From positions 1,178,001 to 1,242,000 of the forward strand of contig OZ024940.1 of NCBI GenBank assembly GCA_964017235.1: 64,000 bases of DNA, given 5' to 3'. Both the position numbers and the translations under genes were made by a program. A model generated the notes under the pieces. It searched no databases. It was not told where the DNA came from and saw nothing but the letters and a program-made list of their open reading frames with translations. Source of the DNA: Sabellastarte sp. h YS-2021 (lineage: Eukaryota; Annelida; Polychaeta; Sabellida; Sabellidae). Within the stretch, counting starts at the first letter, position 1. Each line of letters opens with the position of its first letter. Below, piece by piece: positions 12,586 to 23,779 of the stretch.

Positions 12586-12719
12586 AAAAAACTCTCGAGT
12601 CCAGTGGCAGTGGGCGATAATGGACGCTAGCAGCCTTGATCTCGCTTGTCACCGTGTATAATTTCAGGAGAGCTTAAACTATTGGAAACCAACCTTAAAT
12701 CTGAAGAAACGATAGACTT

Positions 12720-13445
12720 TTATCTCATGTTTTTGCATATTTTAATGCCTCTGTGATCAAGCTGCCATGTTTTAGTTCCGATTCTTGTATCATCCGGTGG
12801 ATACTTTGGTTTAGCGTTCTCTACGCCACCACAGCGCGTACAGATTTTTGGCGTTAACACTCTAAGAGGAGAACTCTCTACGAGGAAAACTACACCAAAT
12901 TTGCAGGATATCTCCATTGCGGAGTAAGCTTCTCTGGGAAGGAAATTGGCCGCATTCTGAAAATACAAGATGGCCGCCGCTTGCATTTCTCTGAAAGTTA
13001 TCTACATTTTTCTACTGGCTGTTTCTCATAGGTAGAAGGTTGAATCTCTTCATAGGTGATATGTATAACAGATATATATGTCCTCTACAACCTTGCAGAT
13101 ATTTGACCTTCTGATGTGGTCAGATTTGACCTTGGGGCCCCTCCTTCACGGTCAAACGAGGATAGCCAAACTTAAAAGTGCTTATATTTCACTCATTATT
13201 GGTCCTAGAGGTTTGGGATGGTAAACCAACTTATAGGAAATCATGGGCTGGGAATCTTTTGATGTGGTCAGATTTGACCTTGGACCCTTCCTTCAATGTC
13301 AAACGAGGATAGCCAAAATTAAAAGGGTTTACAACTCGTTTATTATTGATCCTAGAGGTTTGCAATGTGAAACCAACTTGCAGGATATTGTGGGCTGGGA
13401 ATCTTCTGATGTCAGATTTGACCTTTGACCCCTCCTTCAAGGTCA
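12720..13445 (-). mobile_element. 147-bp-monomer element, inverted copy (pearl-like)
   Basis: In reverse orientation it carries the same tail module as the arrays at 18-22 kb ('tttctcataggtagaaggtt', 'cttctctgggaaggaaattg', 'gttaacactctaagagg') joined to two to three monomers ('gtcagatttgaccttggggc', 'gtcctagaggtttgggatgg'). So array plus tail is a mobile unit, not a local satellite. Confidence 0.7.
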
Positions 13446-14800
13446 AACGATGGTTCACTAGCTTTGGTGAGTTGTCTTTCCGGTGGATACAGATTTGTAT
13501 CGGTTCTCCGATGCATAGGTCTAGTTTTATTTCCGGTAAACAGTATTCCATTGGGGAACTACTAAAACGTATCTTTTTTTTTGGAATCCCAGAATCGCAA
13601 AAGTGCTGGCTGTTGAAACCCGCAAAAGATGGACTCTGCAACGGTTGAGATTAGGGGTTGGGGATTTATTAATAAATTAATAGGGAGGCGCAGTGTTACG
13701 GTGGATATCAGAAATACTGTCCCGAAATTGTACAAAACGACACACTCAGTACAAGATTCTAGTGAAAGTGACTCTTTTAAAGCTCCTGCGAGCAGATTGT
13801 GTTTAAAAAGCGAAATAAATGCTTCTAGAGCTTACATTGTTTGAGCCAAATTATAAAAAAAAAAGTTTCCCCCCTCCCCCCTCCTCCCTCCTGCCTAAAA
13901 TTGAGGCGGGCTTGTAATTAATGACCTTTCAAATTGCTGCCCAATTAAACTCCCTGTATGAAGGGCCCGGAGTGACACCACAGATCCATAACAGTCCCGA
14001 GCAGGTAGATTGATTGATCGGCCGTCAGGCTGGTACAAGGCAACTGCCCGCCTCCCCACCCCTATACCTCCCACCTCAGAGTATCATACAAAAACCTGAC
14101 AGCAAAGGGGCAAGAAATAACCTGTGACTAAAACGGGGAGGGGAGTCTGGGACGTGGGTTTTTTTATGGGGTGGTCGGGGACTGGGAATGGCAGTCCAGG
14201 AATTAAAAGGGATTGTAGTTGCCGAAGGTAGCAGATAGCCGGAGGTTTAAATAGTGCAGAATCTTCACTAGTATACGCTGGGGGTCGTTCAGTTGGTAAC
14301 GCCCCTACGTCGGCGGAGTCTGTCATCTCTGAAAATCCCTTGACGACACAGTACAAGTGACTTCTTGATTGTCGCCATGCAGGATTGTTCGGGAAAATTT
14401 CAAAATCTTAGAACAGCTGAGACCACCACCCCCCCCCCACCCCCACCCCGAGAACTGCCATGAGGTGTTTTTCTATGAGCTCGCCATCACCCTAAATCGG
14501 CGAGGCCAATTTGACGTGGGACTGAGCAAGAACACGAATGTTTTTCGATAGGATAGTTTTACCCAGACAAGAAGACGCTTAAAATGGGAAATAGGTTACC
14601 CGCCCTGCATAGCCATATGCTTGAACTTTCCACCAACATGTCTTAAGGCTGGCCATCACTGCTTAAACTGGCTTCTCCGAGACTATCTGCCTTAGCCACC
14701 TCAAACCCCTTGTTTCTTCTCTGGTATAGCCTTGCAAAACGTGTATAGACTCAAACTCTTTGTACCATATCTTCATGCATAGTTGCACCTTGGACAGTCT
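13446..14800. other. Spacer, no gene supported
   Basis: Mixed sequence with C/T-rich runs (13868-13893, 14430-14448). Short ORFs are not supported by splice sites or homology. Confidence 0.45.
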
Positions 14801-14803
14801 GAT

Positions 14804-15045
14804 GCGGCCATGATGGGGCAGTGGTAACACACTCGCCTCCCACCTCCGAGGTCGGCGGTTCAGACCCCGGAACCCTACGTAGGAAAGTTGGTAGTTCCTT
14901 ACCGGTGGTCGGCAGTATACGCTTTACAGTACAGAAACCTTGACACACCAACTGTATGTACTGGTTTCCTCCGCCCATAAAACTGCCCGCCGTCATATGA
15001 CCTGTGCAGTGTTCAGAGCGACCTCAAACCCTCAAATAAATAAAT
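14804..15045 (+). repeat. SINE, family A
   Basis: Head gcggccatgatggggcagtg, B-box-like GGTTCAGACCC, body and 'ctcaaataaataaat' tail. Confidence 0.85.
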
Positions 15046-15816
15046 GGACAGTCTGCCACTAGATAGAGGTTAGGCACTATAAAAAAATTTTATTAGATTA
15101 GAATAAATTGTCGATGTATCTTCAACTGACTTAATTCTTGTCATCAGCCAACCAATTTTAGATATTTTTAAAATGATATTGGGGGTCCTTGGCAGTGGTT
15201 GGCCCTCTCTGAGTCCTTCAGAGTTCAGTACTGAGTCACTTTAACAAAACACCCCCCCCCCCCCCCTTCAAACCTCTGTTGAGATTCCATGGCTGCACCA
15301 ACTCCCAGACTTGGGAGGAATCCCAAGCAAGGTCCCTAATGTAACTTAATTACTCCACAATTACCCGCCCGTAATGAAAGAGAGGCTTCATTAACGGTGT
15401 ACCTTTACAAGCTTCTAATGAGTGAGGATGGACATAGCCCCAGGGTTTTGGGGGAGGGGGGGGACGAAGGAACTCTTATACGCCTGTCCCACTGTGGCGA
15501 TAGACCACTATATGGTCATGATCTTGAAAATTTGCTATTTGGGAAGCAGTCGGAATGTTTATAAACCCATTAGAAACATTTGCAGACAATTAGGGACCAT
15601 CTTATGGCTCAGAATTTTGAATCGGGACCCAGTCTAAAGATTTAGGTGTGTTCCCGATCATTTTTTGTACTGTTTAATATTATCAAATCTGTTCCCTATT
15701 GTTATCCGATCTTGCACTCGAGAACCCAGCATAAATAACTCGGCTTAAAATTCATTGTGTACAGTTCATAAAAGTCATCTTGTTGAAGTTCCGGCGATTC
15801 CTAAATCGATCATAAC

Positions 15817-16000
15817 ATTTATTTATTTATTTGGGGGTTTACGTCGCTTTCAACACTGTACAGGTCATATCACGACGGGTAGTTGGAAGGGCAGAGGAAA
15901 CCAGTACATAGAGTTCGTTAGGCTTCTGTACTGCAAACTGCCGACCAACGGCAAGCAACTACCAGCTTTCCCACTTAAGGCCGTGCTGGGGATCGAACTC
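15817..16000 (-). repeat. SINE, family A, head-truncated
   Basis: Begins 'tttatttatttatttggggg' and runs to the B-box region 'gggatcgaactc', where homology stops; the A-box half is missing. Confidence 0.8.
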
Positions 16001-16385
16001 TTTTCCATTGTAAAAAACATCCTTAAGGTTCGTAAAACCATGCGCTAGGATCAGACCACTCTCGCCAACTGTTTGGACGACTTCTCGCACCAATCACAAC
16101 ATCACTCAGAAAGCTGTCTGGAAATACCGTAGTATCGAAAACCTATCTGAAAATACATGCCCATAGACAGAGAATGGTTTTCATTTTTTTGTCCAAGCCG
16201 ACGGTAGGTTTACGATCAGATATTGCCATGGTGCTCCAGCCCTATGGCTGACGAGGGAGGAGAAGGGGGCAGAGGGGAGGGGGTATAAAGGGGGAGGGAG
16301 AACGGTCTGGCCACTGGATGTCAGTTCCTTTTAAAGTTTATAATATCTCCGATAAGTTGTGAAGGATTTTGAAAAGTTTTATTCA

Positions 16386-16969
16386 GATGTGTTTACAAAC
16401 CTAACTATGAACGGTTTATTTAAGGTTTAAACTGATGGGTTCCTAGACGTTTGCCTATAGACGTTTATCAACGTTTAAGCATGAACGTTTATAAATGGTA
16501 ATACATAGACGTTTAGAAACGTTTGTACACCGGTTATAGGTTCAAGTATCCAGCATGATTCAAGGGAGAATGTAAAGAAATGTCATTTTATGAAAAATTA
16601 CCCTGTTTACATCAATTTAACCTTGTAAAGTGCAGTCTGTGATATTCTATACTTTTATATCTCTACTAAAAATTTAATGATGGCTTCAAACAACAGTGAT
16701 ACAGCAAGATATACTGACAGAAATATTTCTTCAGTTTCTCTTCATATGGCTGTGCAGACGTGATCGAAAATAAAAATGAGTTTAGGATATTTTTCATCCT
16801 TTGTAAAACGTTTAAAAACGTTTTTAAACGTTTATATACCAGACTAATATTGCTGGAACGTTTATGAAACCATAATATTGAATAATTGTCAATATTTAGG
16901 TGTATATTTGGTTTTAAAAACGTGTACAGGTTTACTAAACGTTTATAAACGTTTACAATGTTTACTGGG
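16386..16969. mobile_element. 'aaacgtttataaacg' TIR element, left end truncated
   Basis: The right end 'acaatgtttactggg' matches the family terminus. Internal sequence ('ggttcaagtatccagcatga', 'gatggcttcaaacaacagtg') is shared with the 43.5-, 47.3- and 58.9-kb copies. Confidence 0.7.
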
Positions 16970-17407
16970 TGGTACCATTGTCACCATTTCATGAAATAAT
17001 ATGTCCTGATAATCGGTCCGCAAACTTTGCGAGTTATTTCGCCAAGAAACGAACAAACGTGTACCCACAAAAGCATACCTCTCTTTGTCTTATGGACAAC
17101 TATAAAGCGCTCGCAGAGTGCCGACCTTCACCAGCAGGAGGTCATTTTCTAAAAATGTTTAGGATCTCATTTTTTTTTTTTTTGGGGGGGGGGGATATCC
17201 CATTATATGATCCGGATCTATCCCATAATGTAACCACTTATTCCTTTCTCCAAGCCCTAACAATATAAGAAAAAGTTTCATGAAGGTCCACTTAGTACTT
17301 TTGAAGTTAAATCAGACACACAGATGGACAAACGGGCAGACAAGCAGACTCCGCCACAAACATTATTCTCCTATCCTGAGGTAATTAGCAGTTAATTTTA
17401 AAAGCCT

Positions 17408-17640
17408 AAATCTCGGCGGTGTAAGCGGTTAGAGTTCTCGCCTCCAACCTCTGAGGGCCGCCGGTTCGAATCACGGGCCGGGCGCTTCATGTTGGAAAGT
17501 TGGCAGTTACTTGCCGATGCCCTGGTGGTTTACAGTGCAGTATGCACTGGTTTCCTCCACCTGTAAAACTACCCGTCACAATATGACCCTGGCTGTTGAA
17601 CGCGACGTCAAAACAACAAATAAATCTAAATCTAAATAAA
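17408..17640 (+). repeat. SINE, family B
   Basis: Head ctcggcggtgtaagcggtta, B box GGTTCGAATCA, body 'ggtttacagtgcagtatgca', 'ggtttcctccacctgtaaaa', tail 'aacaaataaatctaaatcta'. Confidence 0.8.
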
Positions 17641-17997
17641 AGCCAAAATAGGATTGATTTCCTTATTTAATGCAATCCATCCACTTAAAAAATTGGCCCT
17701 TTTTAAAATCAACCATGAAATAATATATATTGTTTAAAAGTCTGTTTGATCAATAAAACATAGTTTATTCTTTACTTTTGGTGTTATAAAAAATGTTCAG
17801 ATGACGAGTTAATTATTTAAGAAAACTTAAGTTACTCTCATCCATTTCTTTTGCGTCCAAGTGTCTTTTTGTCGTTTGTTATTACACCAATCCATCTATG
17901 TAACTCTGTATGTCAAACAGCATTTACATGGCCAACAGAAAATGTAGAAAAAAAAATATTTTTTACCCCCCGAAAAAAAAGAAAATCCCCTCATAAA

Positions 17998-18197
17998 NNN
18001 NNNNNNNNNNNNNNNNNNNNNNNNNNNNNNNNNNNNNNNNNNNNNNNNNNNNNNNNNNNNNNNNNNNNNNNNNNNNNNNNNNNNNNNNNNNNNNNNNNNN
18101 NNNNNNNNNNNNNNNNNNNNNNNNNNNNNNNNNNNNNNNNNNNNNNNNNNNNNNNNNNNNNNNNNNNNNNNNNNNNNNNNNNNNNNNNNNNNNNNNN
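17998..18197. other. Assembly gap, 200 N
   Basis: Exactly 200 undetermined bases, a typical fixed scaffolding size, so true length is unknown. The sequence resumes inside a tandem array. Confidence 0.99.
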
Positions 18198-19690
18198 ACC
18201 ATCCCAAACCTGTAGGACCAATAATGAGCGAGTTATAAGCACTTTTAACTTTGGCTATCCTCGTTTGACCTCGAAGGAGAGGCCCAAGGTCAAATCCATC
18301 TACACCAGAAGATTCCCAGCCCATGATTTCCAAAATGTCGGTTTACCATCTTAAACCTCTAGGACCAATAATAAGTGAGTTACAAGCACTCTAAACTTTG
18401 GCTATCCTCATGTGACCTTGAAGGAAGAGCCCAAGGTCAAATCTGACCACACAAGAAGATTGCCATCCCATGATTTCCTATATGTTGGTTTACCATCCCA
18501 AATCTCTACGACCAATAATAAGTGAGTTATAAGCAGTACTATGTTTGGCTGTCCCAATTTGAGCTTGAAGGAGGGGCCCAAGGTCAAGTTTGACTACACC
18601 AGAAGATTCCTAGCCCATGATGTCCTATATGTTGGTTTACCATCCCAAATGTCTAGGACCAACCATAAGTTAGTTATAAGGGCTTTTAAAATTGGTTAAC
18701 CTCGTTTGGCCTTGAAGGAGGGACCGAAAGTCAAATCCCACCACACCAGAATATTCCCAGCCCATGATTTCCTATATGTTGGTTTACCATCCCAAACCTC
18801 TGGGACCAATAATAAGAGAGTTATAAGCACTTTTAAGTTTGGCTATCCTTGTTTGACCCTGAACGAGGGGTCTAAGGTCAAATCCGACTGCACCAAAAGA
18901 TTCCCTGCCCATGATTTCCTATATGTTTGTTTACCATCCCAAATCTCTAGAACCAATAATAAGTGAGTTATAAGCAGCTTTAACTTTGGCTATTTTCATT
19001 TGACCTTGAAGGAGGGGCCCAAGGTCTAATCTGATCACACCAGAAGATTCCCAGCCCATAATAAGTGAGTTATAGCCACTTTTAAGTTTGGCTATCCTCG
19101 TTTAACCTTGAACAAGGGGCCCAAGATTAAATCTGAAAACACAAAAAGATTCCCAGCCCATGAGTTTCTATATGTTGGTTTACCATCCCAAACCTCTAGG
19201 AGCAATAAAGAGTGAGTTATAAGCAGTTTTAACTTTGGCTATCCTCATTTGACCTTGAACGAGGGGTCCAAGGTGAAATCCGACCACACCAGAAGAGTCC
19301 CAGCCCATGATTTCCTTTATGTTGGTTAACCATCCCTAATCTCTAGAACCAATAATAAGTGAGTTATAAGCAGTTCTAAGTTTGGCTGTCCTCATTTGAC
19401 CTTGAAGTAGGGGCCCAAGGTCAAATTTGACCACACCAAGAGATTCCTAGCCCATGATTTCCTATATGTTGGTTTACCATCCCAAACCTCTAGGATCGAT
19501 AATAAGCGAGTTATCAGCACTTTCAAGTTTCCCTATCCTCGATTGACCTTGAAGGAGGGGTCCCAGGTCAAATCTGACAACATTAGAAGATTCGCAGCAC
19601 ATGATTTCCTGTAGGTTGGTTTCACATTGCAAATCTCTAGGACCAATAATAAGGGAGATATAGGCACTTTTGAAGTCCGCTATGTTGGTT
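18198..19690 (+). repeat. Tandem array A of about 147-bp monomers
   Basis: About ten monomers. Start-to-start distances measured at 'tggtttaccatcccaaa' are 147 bp (18486, 18633, 18780). Each monomer holds 'tttgaccttgaaggaggggc' and 'ccaaggtcaaatctgacc', so an inverted pair of AGGTCA-type half-sites. ORFs in it are repeat artefacts. Confidence 0.92.
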
Positions 19691-20080
19691 ACTCGGCTCT
19701 CCGTGGATGACCTTGAAATAAGAGCTTCAAGGTCAAATGTGTGTGAGGTTGTAGAGGATATGTATATATGTTATACATGTCACCTATGAAGAGATTCAAC
19801 CTTCCACCTATGAGAAACAGACAGTAGAAAAATGTAGATTATTTTCAAAGAAATGCCCGTGGTGGCCATCTTGTTTGTCAGAATGAGGCTAATTTCCTTC
19901 CCAGAGAAGCTTACCCCAATGAAGATATTCTGCAAATTTGGTGAACCTAGCTGCTGTCATTTTCCTCTGAGAGCGTTAACGCCGAAAATCTCTCTACGAA
20001 TGGCGGCGGCATAACAAAGGCTAGCCCAAAGTCAAATCCGACCACACCAGAAGATTCCCAGCCAATGATTTCCTACATGT
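19691..20080 (+). mobile_element. Tail module of array A
   Basis: Non-tandem segment with 'cacctatgaagagattcaac', 'tgagaaacagacagtagaaa', 'cttcccagagaagcttaccc' and 'gagagcgttaacgccgaaaa'. The same module follows array B and, inverted, the 12.7-kb copy. Confidence 0.75.
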
Positions 20081-21715
20081 TTGTTTACCATCTCAAATGT
20101 GTAGAACAATAATAAGAGAGATATAAGTGCTTTTAAATTTGGATATCCTAGTTTGACCTTGAACGAGGGGCCCAAGGTTAATTCTGAAAACAAAAGGATT
20201 CCCAGCCCATGAGTTTCTATATGTTGGTTTACCATCCCAAACCTGTAGGACCAATAATGAGCGAGTTATAAGCACTTTTAACTTTGGCTATCCTCGTTTG
20301 ACCTCGAAGGAGAGGCCCAAGGTCAAATCCATCTACACCAGAAGATTCCCAGCCCATGATTTCCAAAATGTCGGTTTACCATCTTAAACCTCTAGGACCA
20401 ATAATAAGTGAGTTACAAGCACTCTAAACTTTGGCTATCCTCATGTGACCTTGAAGGAAGAGCCCAAGGTCAAATCTGACCACACAAGAAGATTGCCATC
20501 CCATGATTTCCTATATGTTGGTTTACCATCCCAAATCTCTACGACCAATAATAAGTGAGTTATAAGCAGTACTATGTTTGGCTGTCCCAATTTGAGCTTG
20601 AAGGAGGGGCCCAAGGTCAAGTTTGACTACACCAGAAGATTCCTAGCCCATGATGTCCTATATGTTGGTTTACCATCCCAAATGTCTAGGACCAACCATA
20701 AGTTAGTTATAAGGGCTTTTAAAATTGGTTAACCTCGTTTGGCCTTGAAGGAGGGACCGAAAGTCAAATCCCACCACACCAGAATATTCCCAGCCCATGA
20801 TTTCCTATATGTTGGTTTACCATCCCAAACCTCTGGGACCAATAATAAGAGAGTTATAAGCACTTTTAAGTTTGGCTATCCTTGTTTGACCCTGAACGAG
20901 GGGTCTAAGGTCAAATCCGACTGCACCAAAAGATTCCCTGCCCATGATTTCCTATATGTTTGTTTACCATCCCAAATCTCTAGAACCAATAATAAGTGAG
21001 TTATAAGCAGCTTTAACTTTGGCTATTTTCATTTGACCTTGAAGGAGGGGCCCAAGGTCTAATCTGATCACACCAGAAGATTCCCAGCCCATAATAAGTG
21101 AGTTATAGCCACTTTTAAGTTTGGCTATCCTCGTTTAACCTTGAACAAGGGGCCCAAGGTTAAATCTGAAAACACAAAAAGATTCCCAGCCCATGAGTTT
21201 CTATATGTTGGTTTACCATCCCAAACCTCTAGGAGCAATAAAGAGTGAGTTATAAGCAGCTTTAACTTTGGCTATCCTCATTTGACCTTGAACGAGGGGT
21301 CCAAGGTGAAATCCGACCACACCAGAAGAGTACCAGCCCATGATTTCCTTTATGTTGGTTAACCATCCCAAATCTCTAGAACCAATAATAAGTGAGTTAT
21401 AGGCAGTTCTAAGTTTGGCTGTCCTCATTTGACCTTGAAGGAGGGGCTCAAGGTCAAATTTGACCACACCAAGAGATTCCTAGCCCATGATTTCCTATAT
21501 GTTGGTTTACTATCCCAAACCTCTAGGATCCATAATAAGTGAGTTATCATCACTTTCAAGTTTCCCTATCCTCGTTTGACCTTGAAGGAGGGGTCCAAGG
21601 TCAAATCTGACAACATTAGAAGATTTGCAGCATATGATTTCCTGTAGGTTGGGTTCACATTGCAAATCTCTAGGACCAATAATAAGGGAGATATAGGCAC
21701 TTTTAAAGTCCGCTG
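20081..21715 (+). repeat. Tandem array B of about 147-bp monomers
   Basis: From 20231 on it repeats array A with an offset of 2033 bp. I see no difference over roughly the first 0.9 kb; substitutions appear afterwards and become frequent in the tail. Confidence 0.9.
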
Positions 21716-22105
21716 TGTGGGTTACTGGGCACTCCGTGGATGACCTTGAATTAAGAGCTTGAAGGTCAAATGTCTGCAAGGTTGTAGAGGATATGTATAT
21801 CTGTTATACATGTCACCTATGAAGAGATTCAACCTTCTACCTATGAGAAACAGACAGTTGAAAAATGTAGATTATTTTCAAAGAAATGCCCATGGCGGCA
21901 ATCTGGTCTTTCAGAATGAGGCTAATTTCCTTCCCAGAGAAGCTTACCCCCAATGAAGATATCCTGTAAATTTGGTGAACCTAGCTGATGTAGTTTTCCT
22001 CTTAGAGCATTAACGCCAAAAATTTCTCTATGTGCGGCTGCGGCGGCGTAGCGAATGCTAAACCAAAGTATCCACCGGATGCTTCTGGTTAATACAATAA
22101 TAGGA
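21716..22105 (+). mobile_element. Tail module of array B
   Basis: Same order of motifs as 19691-20080, ending 'ctaaaccaaagtatccaccg', which is also where the inverted copy at 12.8 kb starts to lose homology, suggesting the element's right end. Confidence 0.72.
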
Positions 22106-22244
22106 ACACCTACCAAATTACATGCTTAAAAACAACTTTCATTTTTGAAGGATGTACCTAGCACAGAAACCAACCTATCTGAATATATATACTTACTTTT
22201 CTAAGGAGATTATGTTTTGGTTGGATTGTTTGTTTGATTATTTG

Positions 22245-22990
22245 GCTTTTTATCTATAGTAAATATAATTTGTCTTGTAAACAAGGTCCTTATAATTTTA
22301 ATAGTTTATTCAGTCTTTAAATGTTAGTATATAAAATCTAACAGTGAGTATGAATGCTTGAATATGCTTTTTAGCAAACAGATTTATATTTATATTTATT
22401 TTTTGTTTTAGCAAACAGAAAATTTTGTTGTTTCTTTAGGTTTAACGTAAACTGTGACACTATATAGGTGATATCATGATGGGTAGTTTTATGGGCAGAG
22501 GAAACCAGTTCATAGAGTTGGTGTCGAGGTTCTGTACTTTTAACTGCCAACCATCGGCTAGAAACTACAGCCTTTCCTAGGTAGGGTACAGAGTTTTTAC
22601 CGCCAGCCTCAAACGTAGAAGGAGAGTATGTTACCAGTGTCCCACTGTGGCTCCTTTTAAACTATATAAAAGTTCAGCCTTTTACAATATTTACAACTGT
22701 TCCAGTTTTTCTGAAAGTTTGGTCTGATTTTCCATTACCTAACAGGTGACAGTTTTCAACATTCAAACCTTTCACGCCACTAGTAATAAATTTATACCAA
22801 TACATTAAATGATAAAGCCATTGGTAAGTACATGTACAATGCACATATTTAGTGTAAAAATTACTCTAATTTACATGCATGAGCACATTATAGACCCATC
22901 AAATATAATACGAAAAGTCACTAAGCTGTTAATTGTTATTTATATAGTGCTCATCCATACTTATTTATACTGAAAAGTCATCATGAGATT
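22245..22990 (+). repeat. Segment homologous to 50590-55460 (uninterrupted copy)
   Basis: 'ttatctatagtaaatataat', the SINE, 'cgccactagtaataaattta', 'aagccattggtaagtacatg' and 'gagcacattatagacccatc' occur in the same order at 50.6, 51.1, 51.3, 51.6 and 55.4 kb, where the copy is split by later insertions. Confidence 0.6.
22432..22653 (-). repeat. SINE, family A, diverged
   Basis: 'gtgacactatataggtgata', 'gggcagaggaaaccagttca' and a head ending 'gtcccactgtggctcc' in the expected order. Part of a larger segment also found at 50.6-51.6 kb. Confidence 0.7.
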
Positions 22991-23590
22991 CTTGAATTAG
23001 AGTATGGAGTGGCAGTATCCATGGAAGAAATCACCTAATTAATTAATAAACTGGGAGATCAAAGCCTAGCTTTAAATGCCGGTAAAACAATCAGTATTTA
23101 GGCTCTTTTAATCAGACAACACACTCATAATCAAAATGTTCCTTGTATAAACAATGCTCATGTATAGAGAATTCAACTGGGAACTTTGTATAAGACATCT
23201 TTAAAAATTAATATATACAACAGCATTCATGGAATAACTCTCCATCAAATAAAACGGGAAAATTAGAGGATAGGTTGCAATACCTATAAAAGGCTCAAAT
23301 ATGGGGTGAATTTTTTCACATTTCAACCAGAATTCTCCTTATTATGTGTACAACACTCATCTGTAGATAATTTAATTGTAAACTAAGCATAAGGCATCTT
23401 TAAACTATCATAATAAGAAGTAACATGGACGGAACAAATGTATAACTAAATTGCTATTTGATATCAAAGCCAATGATACAGTTTTACAAAATACTTATAT
23501 TTTGATTACTTTAATTAAAATGCCACCAAATTGTTCACAGAAAAAGTATAAATCCAATTTAATATAATCTTGTAAGTTTCTTCATTTGCA

Positions 23591-23770
23591 TTTTAACGAA
23601 GCTTGCAACATATATGATGTGTAGTTTTATGGCAGATGAAACCAATACATACAGTTGGTCAAGGTTCTGTACTGTAAACTGTCGACCAACGGCAAGCAAC
23701 TAGCAGTTTTCCCACTTGAGGTAGGGTAGGGACCAAACTCCAAATTTGGAGGTGGGAGGTGAAAGTGTTA
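23591..23770 (-). repeat. SINE, family A, strongly decayed
   Basis: 'ggcagatgaaaccaatacat', 'ctgtaaactgtcgaccaacg', 'gcaagcaactagcagttttc' remain; the ends are poorly defined. Confidence 0.6.
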
Positions 23771-23779
23771 AATATGATA

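Noticed and set aside
17851-18354. ORFs crossing the N gap
   Set aside because: They are held open by undetermined bases only.
18706-20999. Two identical 86-residue ORFs at 18706 and 20739
   Set aside because: Both are translations of the 147-bp monomer array copies; identity reflects the 2033-bp repeat, not gene duplication.
18198-21715. CRISPR-like array
   Set aside because: Monomers are contiguous, 147 bp long and lack unique spacers; the genome is animal.
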